Origin: Prado023 sp049688595
GTDB lineage: Bacteria > Actinomycetota > Actinomycetes > S36-B12 > CAIYMF01
DNA: 11,255 bases
Direction of reading: 5' to 3'
Assembly (NCBI GenBank): GCA_049688595.1
Contig: JBAVLA010000118.1
Location: 1-11,255, forward strand
Translations under genes and position numbers: made by a program
Notes under the pieces: model-generated
What the model was told of the DNA's origin: nothing
Databases searched by the model: none
Seen by the model: only the letters and a program-made list of their open reading frames with translations
Shown: positions 7,847-11,255 of the stretch, in pieces
How the letters are laid out: each line of letters starts with the position of its first letter
How positions within the stretch are numbered: position 1 is the first letter of the stretch

Positions 7847-7859
7847 GTCGCACTAGGTC
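7840..7859 (+). repeat. Two tandem copies of a 10-bp repeat over the comEC stop
   Basis: GCACTAGGTC occurs twice back to back (7840-7849 and 7850-7859). The first copy holds the comEC TAG stop; the second would supply a further TAG out of phase. It looks like a local duplication by slippage. No function is evident. Confidence 0.75.
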
Positions 7860-7966
7860 CGCTCGAGTCGGTGCCCGAACGACGAGATCAGCGACGAGGG
7901 CGCGCGTTCGCGCCAATGAGTGAGTGCGCGTGACGACGTCCCGCCCGGGGTGTCCGTGGGGCGTGG

Positions 7967-7972
7967 GATGCT
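7967..7972 (+). promoter_or_regulatory. Candidate -10 element of a leaderless holA transcript
   Basis: GATGCT keeps the A2 and T6 positions of TANNNT and ends 7 nt before the ATG at 7980. The gene lacks a Shine-Dalgarno and lies 133 nt after comEC, room enough for its own promoter. No clear -35 is seen. Confidence 0.35.
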
Positions 7973-7979
7973 GTGCCGG

Positions 7980-9023
7980 ATGACCTACCAAGCAGCGCCC
8001 GAAGCGCCCGCTCGAGTGACCCTGATCACCGGAGGGGAGCAGTTCCTCGTCAGCAGGGCTGTCTCCCGAGCCGTCGTCGCAGCGCGCGCCGTGCATCCCG
8101 ATGTCGAGCGCCGCGACGTCGACGCGGCGGATCCCGCTGGCTCCTCCGCGTTGCTCAGCGCCCTGTCGCCCTCGCTGTTCGGCGAGTCGGCGGTCGTCGT
8201 GGTGGGGGACCTTGCCGACGCGTCCGATGCGGTGGTCTCGGCCCTGGTCGCCGCTGCCACGTCGCTGCCGGAGGACATGTGGGTGGTGGCCGTGCATTCC
8301 GGCAGCCGCAACCGGAAGGTGCTCGATCGGGTCCGTGCAATCGGCATTCCCGGTGTGGTGCAGGAGGTGCAGTGCGGCGAGGTGAAGCCGGGACGCCCGA
8401 CCCGCGAGCTGCTTGAACTCGAGGCCCGCCGTGCTGGGAGACGGATCACGCCGGACGGAATCGACGCGCTCGTCACGGCCGTGGGATCCAAGATCGGCCT
8501 GCTCGTGGGCGCCCTCGAGCAGCTGATGGCCGACAACCCGGAGGGGCCGCTAGGCGCATCGACGGTGAACTCGGCATTTGCCGGTGTCGCCGAGGTCAGC
8601 GGCTTCCAGTTCGCGGACGCGGTCTGGGAGGGCCGTGGCCTCGTCGCCATGCAACGGCTGCGCTGGGGGCTGGGCGCCCAGACGCTCAACGGCGTCGGCG
8701 CAGTGGGGTCGCTGGCGGCCGGGTTGCGCTCGATGGTGCGGGTGGCCGGTGCTCCGCGCGGGATGACCGAGGCCGATGTCGCCAAGTTCGCCGGTGTCCC
8801 GCCGTTCAAGGTGCGCCACCTGCGGGCCGAGGCGTCAGCGTGGGAGCCGGCCCAGTTGGCAAGGGCCGTGGTCGATCTGGCGGACGTCGACGCGCGAATC
8901 AAGGGCGGCCTTCGTGCTGGCCAGAGTCTGGAGAACGCTCAGAAGGTGTGGGTGCTCGAGTCGTTCGTGCTCAAGACCGTTGGTCGGCGGGAGCGCCCGG
9001 CAGGGGCCAGGGCGTTGAAGTGA
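7980..9023 (+). CDS. holA: DNA polymerase III subunit delta (clamp-loader wrench)
   Basis: A 347-residue clamp-loader subunit that opens the beta sliding clamp within the tau/gamma-delta-delta' complex. The N-terminal region starts VTLITGGEQFL (13-23), the remnant nucleotide-binding fold of delta. The middle has the expected AAA+-like segments, for example SLFGESAVVVVGDL and LPEDMWVVAVHSG. The C-terminal collar domain has FADAVWEGRGLVAMQRLRWGL and ends with the typical LADVDARIKGGLRAGQSLENAQKVWVLESFVLKTV. Length and order match actinobacterial HolA. The frame is open up to a GTG/ATG at 7920, with ATGs at 7968 and 7980; I prefer 7980 because conservation starts just after MTYQAAPEAPARVTL and because of the -10-like hexamer. 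Position after comEC and before rpsT is a conserved actinobacterial arrangement. Confidence 0.95.
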   Translation: MTYQAAPEAPARVTLITGGEQFLVSRAVSRAVVAARAVHPDVERRDVDAADPAGSSALLSALSPSLFGESAVVVVGDLADASDAVVSALVAAATSLPEDMWVVAVHSGSRNRKVLDRVRAIGIPGVVQEVQCGEVKPGRPTRELLELEARRAGRRITPDGIDALVTAVGSKIGLLVGALEQLMADNPEGPLGASTVNSAFAGVAEVSGFQFADAVWEGRGLVAMQRLRWGLGAQTLNGVGAVGSLAAGLRSMVRVAGAPRGMTEADVAKFAGVPPFKVRHLRAEASAWEPAQLARAVVDLADVDARIKGGLRAGQSLENAQKVWVLESFVLKTVGRRERPAGARALK

Positions 9024-9050
9024 GCCCGCGTCGCGCCCCGAGTGGGCGAT

Positions 9051-9081
9051 TTGGCCCTAGGCAGGGGTGTGCAAGTATGCT
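9051..9081 (+). promoter_or_regulatory. Promoter of rpsT
   Basis: A good -10 hexamer, TATGCT (9076-9081), lies about 105 nt upstream of the rpsT start. TTGGCC (9051-9056) is a -35 candidate, though the 19-nt spacer is slightly long. Predicted initiation near 9088 gives a leader of roughly 93 nt, unusual beside the short or absent leaders of its neighbours. Confidence 0.6.
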
Positions 9082-9131
9082 TTGAGCCTGCCCGCTGCGT
9101 GTCGGCGGCCAAGGCCATCGCGGACGGTCCC

Positions 9132-9161
9132 GGTTCTGGGGCTACACGCGCCCCGAGAACC
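9132..9161 (+). promoter_or_regulatory. rpsT leader hairpin, candidate ribosomal-protein autoregulatory element
   Basis: Within the rpsT leader, GGTTC (9132-9136) pairs with GAACC (9157-9161) and GGGGC (9138-9142) pairs with GCCCC (9150-9154). A small internal loop (T9137 against G9155-A9156) separates the two 5-bp helices and the terminal loop is 7 nt. The structure directly abuts the purine-rich AGGAG (9162-9166) and is close to GAAGG (9169-9173), the likely ribosome-binding region. Such placement is typical of r-protein leaders where the encoded protein binds its own mRNA. S20 autoregulation is known in enterobacteria; its extension to this leader is inference. Confidence 0.5.
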
Positions 9162-9180
9162 AGGAGACGAAGGCTCAGAC

Positions 9181-9441
9181 GTGGCGAACATCAAGTCGCA
9201 GCTCAAGCGGATCAAGACCAACGAGAAGGCGCGCCAGCGCAACCGATCAGTCACCTCCAGCCTGAAGACGGCTGTGCGGCGTTTCCGGGAGGCCGCCCAG
9301 GTCGGCGATGTGGAGGCCGCGCAGGAGTACGCCAGGGTGGCTGCCCGCCAGCTCGACAAGGCAGTCAGCAAGGGCGTCATCCACAAGAACCAGGCGGCGA
9401 ACCGCAAGTCCTCGATCCAGAGGCAAGCTGCAGGCCTCTGA
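9181..9441 (+). CDS. rpsT: 30S ribosomal protein S20 (bS20)
   Basis: An 86-residue, very basic protein that binds 16S rRNA early in assembly of the small subunit body. It reads (V/M)ANIKSQLKRIKTNEKARQRN at the N-terminus, SSLKTAVRRFREA in the centre and ends DKAVSKGVIHKNQAANRKSSIQRQAAGL. The GVIHKNQAANRKS segment is diagnostic of bS20 and the length is normal. The start is GTG at 9181, chosen because bS20 begins MANIKS. GAAGG (9169-9173, 7 nt upstream) or AGGAG (9162-9166) can serve as Shine-Dalgarno. The frame is open further upstream, but that part is leader RNA. It follows holA by 157 nt with its own promoter. Confidence 0.97.
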   Translation: MANIKSQLKRIKTNEKARQRNRSVTSSLKTAVRRFREAAQVGDVEAAQEYARVAARQLDKAVSKGVIHKNQAANRKSSIQRQAAGL

Positions 9442-9636
9442 GCCTTCGGCTACAGCCGGGAACCCGTACCAAGCGCTTGTTGGGGATCCAGGTGCCGCGT
9501 GGGGACTTGGCGTGTCGAACATGCCCGGTGCGCCTGAGTGCAACCCGCTGCTCGGACCTGCGTTGTCGCGGTGGCGCTCTCGTGGCCCGGCATTGGGGCG
9601 TTCGCGTGAAGTACGTTGGAGACTCGCCTGATTGCT
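9442..9636. other. Intergenic stretch between rpsT and the membrane-protein gene
   Basis: About 200 nt without a convincing gene. Immediately after the rpsT stop a short stem, AGCC-TTC-GGCT (9441-9451), could contribute to termination but is weak. TACGTT (9612-9617) could be the -10 of the next gene, about 32 nt before its start; no -35 with normal spacing is visible (TTGGGG at 9593-9598 is only 13 nt away). I see nothing else in it. Confidence 0.4.
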
Positions 9637-9643
9637 GAGGAGG
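9637..9643 (+). promoter_or_regulatory. Strong Shine-Dalgarno of the membrane-protein gene
   Basis: GAGGAGG lies 5 nt before the ATG at 9649 and decides the start against the upstream TTG at 9616. It is the strongest ribosome-binding site in the window. Confidence 0.8.
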
Positions 9644-9648
9644 CTCCG

Positions 9649-10059
9649 ATGGGTCTGACGGATGTGGTTGAGGCTGGCGAGCTGAAGGTCGAGGCCCTCG
9701 TCGAGGGTATTGAACAGGTCCGGGAGGCCCTCCCCGAGGAGGCTCGCGCCATGGCGGACAGTGAGTTGGCCGCGGAGATCCGGTCACTTGCCGACGAAAC
9801 CCTGGAGAAGGCCGAGGAAGCGCTGGACCGCGCCACTGAGGCAGTGCAGGATGTCGCGCGCTCGCTTCCCAAGGGCGTCATAGTCGCCGGGACCGCGGTG
9901 CTGCTCGCCGCTGCTGGCGGTGCGACCGTGGTGATCTGGAGGCGACGCCAGCACGAGGCGTCTGAGGCTGCGGCCGACGAGGGCGTTGTACCCGAGGAGG
10001 GCCCAGACACCGGTGAGTCACTCGCCGACGAGGCCGCCGGGGCGACTGAAGAGGCATGA
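9649..10059 (+). CDS. Acidic single-pass membrane protein of unknown function
   Basis: A 136-residue protein I do not recognise. Residues 1-70 are strongly acidic and heptad-like (for example LADETLEKAEEALDRATEAVQDVA, 48-70), suggesting a long amphipathic helix or coiled coil. One hydrophobic segment, KGVIVAGTAVLLAAAGGATVVIW (75-97), is followed by RRRQH (98-102). The tail (103-136) is acidic and low-complexity (EGPDTGES, DEAAGATEEA). There is no N-terminal signal peptide. The arginines after the membrane segment would favour a cytoplasmic C-terminus by the positive-inside rule, but this is weak. The layout vaguely recalls other small actinobacterial membrane-anchored coiled-coil proteins. 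The start is set by GAGGAGG. It converges with the minus-strand genes to its right, across a hairpin. Confidence 0.8.
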   Translation: MGLTDVVEAGELKVEALVEGIEQVREALPEEARAMADSELAAEIRSLADETLEKAEEALDRATEAVQDVARSLPKGVIVAGTAVLLAAAGGATVVIWRRRQHEASEAAADEGVVPEEGPDTGESLADEAAGATEEA

Positions 10060-10065
10060 GGACGA

Positions 10066-10097
10066 GGCAGGCTGCGCCGCAGGGAAACGCAGCTGCC
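10066..10097. terminator. Hairpin between convergent genes, likely bidirectional terminator
   Basis: GCTGCG (10071-10076) pairs with CGCAGC (10088-10093) around an 11-nt loop. The stem continues as GGCA (10066-10069) with TGCC (10094-10097) past a single bulged G at 10070, giving 10 pairs. It fills the 51-nt gap between the plus-strand membrane-protein gene (ends 10059) and the minus-strand gene (ends 10111). There is no T-tract on either strand. Confidence 0.6.
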
Positions 10098-10110
10098 GAC
10101 GCTGGCTGAC

Positions 10111-10401
10111 TCATCTGATCGCATCGACGTCCTTGGTCGCGGTCTGATACTTGTCAACAATGCGCTTGTTGGCCACGTACTCGGATCGAGTCGCCTTGGC
10201 GGTGTAGTCGATGGGTAGCACGAACCGGGTGCTCCACTGCCATCCCGTGACGGCACCGTCGGGTGAGGTCTCCACGTTGCTGACCACGACCCGGCGCCCG
10301 AGCGCGCGCGCCATCGCCTGTGTTCGTCGGTGTGGATCGGACACGAAACCCTCCTCGACGGGGGCGTCGATCTCGACGGTCCTGGTCACGGACGACGTCA
10401 T
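10111..10401 (-). CDS. Short SRPBCC-like protein, probably truncated
   Basis: A 96-residue frame from ATG at 10401 (a GTG at 10431 is the alternative). It begins TRTVEIDAPVEEGFVSDPHRRTQ, which resembles the opening of SRPBCC/polyketide-cyclase-like helix-grip proteins (beta strand, APVE, helix, SDP). It continues with VVVSNVETSPDGAVTGWQWSTRFVLPIDYTAKATRSEYVANKRIVDK, reading like the middle strands of that fold. SRPBCC proteins are usually 140-150 residues; here the C-terminal strands and long helix that close the ligand cavity are missing, and the first helix looks several residues short (VEEGFVSDP against a usual VEEVFxxVSDP). No continuation is visible in the other frames beyond the stop. 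It may be a decayed gene or a compact variant. No strong Shine-Dalgarno is present. It lies 116 nt downstream of the 112-residue gene. Confidence 0.55.
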   Translation of the reverse strand: MTSSVTRTVEIDAPVEEGFVSDPHRRTQAMARALGRRVVVSNVETSPDGAVTGWQWSTRFVLPIDYTAKATRSEYVANKRIVDKYQTATKDVDAIR

Positions 10402-10517
10402 TCTGCGCCGTGCGAGCCGGCACCGAGCCACCCCCTCGCGCCCGACTCGCGGCGATAGGCCGCCACGGCGGGGTCGGGTCAGACCTCCCGTCGGCGGGGC
10501 AGTCCACCGAGCGGCGG

Positions 10518-10856
10518 TCAGGGCCGATTCACTGCACTACCCAGGACTGCGTCGATTTGGCGCAACAGGCGGTCGAGGTTCTTCGCGTTCGTTCCCCAAT
10601 CGACGAGGCCGAACTTCAACTCGGACCGGGCGGTGACCTGCACGCAGCCCGGTGCATCCAGACCGACACCTAGGCGAACCCCGACGCGCTCCCCCCATGA
10701 CGCGAACGACGCTGAAGTCGTGAGGCTGATGACACCGGCCAACCGATCGGCGTGGTGCAGCGTCATCCCCGCCTCGACCGCAGCCCAACACGCGGCGCTG
10801 AACACGGCGTCGTAGTCCCCAGGGAAGGTCCGGGTCAGACTGACAGCAGGTGCCAT
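10518..10856 (-). CDS. Small conserved-type protein with SWGE and DWGTNxKN motifs, function unknown
   Basis: A 112-residue soluble protein without signal peptide or membrane segment. It has strand SLTRTFPGDYDAVFSAACWAAVEAGMTL (6-33), a strand-rich centre GVISLTTSASFASWGERVGVRLGVG (41-65), VQVTARSELKFGLVDWGTNAKNLDRLLRQID (72-102) and a closing helix. The pattern of a YxxVFxAAxxAxxxAG helix, SxxSWGE (53-56) and VDWGxNxKN (85-93) recurs, as I remember, in small uncharacterised bacterial proteins, but I cannot name the family with certainty. The start at ATG 10856 has GGGG just upstream; CACCAT, 6 nt before it, could be a leaderless-type -10. It is probably co-oriented with, and possibly co-transcribed with, the SRPBCC-like gene downstream. 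The GC content and codon use look like the rest of the window. Confidence 0.65.
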   Translation of the reverse strand: MAPAVSLTRTFPGDYDAVFSAACWAAVEAGMTLHHADRLAGVISLTTSASFASWGERVGVRLGVGLDAPGCVQVTARSELKFGLVDWGTNAKNLDRLLRQIDAVLGSAVNRP

Positions 10857-11114
10857 GACCCCATGGTGCTCTGCGCGTCGGTGTTCCCGTCACTCGGGCA
10901 GCGCCGATGAACCGCACGCGAAGGATCCGACGCTTTGGCAGAGATCGCGCGTGCGCCGCGCCGCGGGGCCCGCTGGCCAGTGAGGCCGGCCATCCGACCC
11001 GGCACGCGCGCGTCCACAGGCGGCGGAAGGCAGCGCCTGTCCGGTTGCTCGTGCAGGGGTGTTACTACTGACGTTCCGCACATCCGTCCAGTGATATCTC
11101 GGTGATTTCCGGTC
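10857..11114. other. Intergenic region before the right-edge gene
   Basis: About 258 nt with no supported gene; a minus-strand frame across 10835-11083 is Arg/Pro/Ala-rich and shows no family likeness. GGCAGCGCC occurs twice (near 10908 and 11028), and TGGCC/GGCCA form a short inverted repeat around 10975-10992. The stretch 11060-11110 is visibly more AT-rich than its surroundings. It probably holds the promoter for the minus-strand gene at 10856, but I could not identify a convincing -35/-10 pair. Confidence 0.3.
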
Positions 11115-11255
11115 TCAGCCTTCGGCGTCGGTGAACGCTTGCAGGGATCTGGCCTCCAGTTCGGCCAGGAGCGCGCGGAGGCGGCGGGCGTTGTCGAACC
11201 AGGGCTGGTAGCGCGCGGCCTGCTCCGGTGTGAGGGTGCGGGTCACGGTCTTGCC
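11115..11255 (-). CDS. DUF6788-like protein, C-terminal 46 residues (5' end outside window)
   Basis: The minus strand from the window edge to a TGA at 11115-11117 reads GKTVTRTLTPEQAARYQPW, then FDNARRLRALLAELEARSLQAF and a short tail. This matches, from memory, the end of DUF6788-type proteins, which have an upstream zinc-ribbon-like CxxCxC part and a YYYW/RVGGKTVTxxLTPEQAxxYxxWxxNxRRLRxLxxELExLSL ending. Those proteins are found in many copies in actinobacterial genomes, often close to transposases, and are suspected to be mobile-element associated. Only the ending is visible, so the presence of the cysteine part cannot be checked. Its role is unknown. It may mark the edge of an accessory region to the right. 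Confidence 0.6.
   Translation of the reverse strand, partial: GKTVTRTLTPEQAARYQPWFDNARRLRALLAELEARSLQAFTDAEG

Noticed and set aside
9491..9506. AGGTGCCGCG-type string resembling part of a T-box antiterminator
   Set aside because: The match to the T-box core (GGTGGNACCGCG) is incomplete, there is no specifier stem or terminator, and the following gene is not an amino-acid gene. leuS itself has no T-box upstream.
10441..10478. CCCGAC/GTCGGG inverted repeat between the two minus-strand genes
   Set aside because: The arms are only 6 bp with a 26-nt interior; in GC-rich DNA this is expected by chance and there is no T-tract.
10835..11083. 82-codon minus-strand open frame in the right intergenic region
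   Set aside because: No Shine-Dalgarno, random-looking Arg/Pro-rich composition, and overlap with the start of the 112-residue gene.

Overview
The window is GC-rich (about 70% by eye) and densely packed. The gene order leuS - degV family - plsY - comEA - comEC - holA - rpsT, the DUF5302-type small protein and the short-form LeuRS all point to a chromosomal segment of an Actinomycetota (high-GC Gram-positive) bacterium. The genus cannot be read from the sequence. Most of the window is housekeeping; the less ordinary material is in the last 1.8 kb.

Layout. Positions 1-254, minus strand: nearly complete DUF5302-like small charged protein, divergent from leuS. Positions 423-9441, plus strand: leucyl-tRNA synthetase, a DegV/FakB-type fatty-acid-binding protein, the acyl-phosphate:glycerol-3-phosphate acyltransferase PlsY, the DNA-uptake proteins ComEA and ComEC (overlapping), the DNA polymerase III delta subunit HolA, and ribosomal protein S20 behind its own promoter and a structured leader. 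Positions 9649-10059, plus strand: an uncharacterised acidic single-pass membrane protein. Positions 10111-10856, minus strand: two small proteins convergent with it, one a truncated SRPBCC-like fragment and one a compact protein with SWGE and DWGTNxKN motifs. Positions 11115-11255, minus strand: the C-terminal end of a DUF6788-like protein running off the window.

How the genes relate. DegV and PlsY are plausibly linked, because fatty acid carried by a FakB protein becomes acyl-phosphate, the substrate of PlsY; the kinase FakA is not in the window. ComEA and ComEC form the membrane part of a DNA-uptake machine, and their 14-nt overlap implies translational coupling. HolA and S20 are core replication and translation genes.

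Regulation visible in the sequence. leuS, degV, comEA and holA each lack a good Shine-Dalgarno but have an actinobacterial -10-like hexamer (TACCCT, TAGCCT, TAGCGT, GATGCT) 6-8 nt before the start codon, as expected for leaderless transcripts. DUF5302, rpsT and the membrane protein carry Shine-Dalgarno sites instead. rpsT has a TATGCT promoter about 100 nt upstream and a strong hairpin (9132-9161) abutting the Shine-Dalgarno region, a candidate ribosomal-protein leader. Hairpins follow plsY (4479-4507) and separate the convergent genes near 10080 (10066-10097).

I found no CRISPR array, tRNA, rRNA, prophage or complete insertion sequence, and no clear case for an entirely new multi-gene system. 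The best candidates for a second look are the rpsT leader, the leaderless pattern and the small-gene cluster at the right end.
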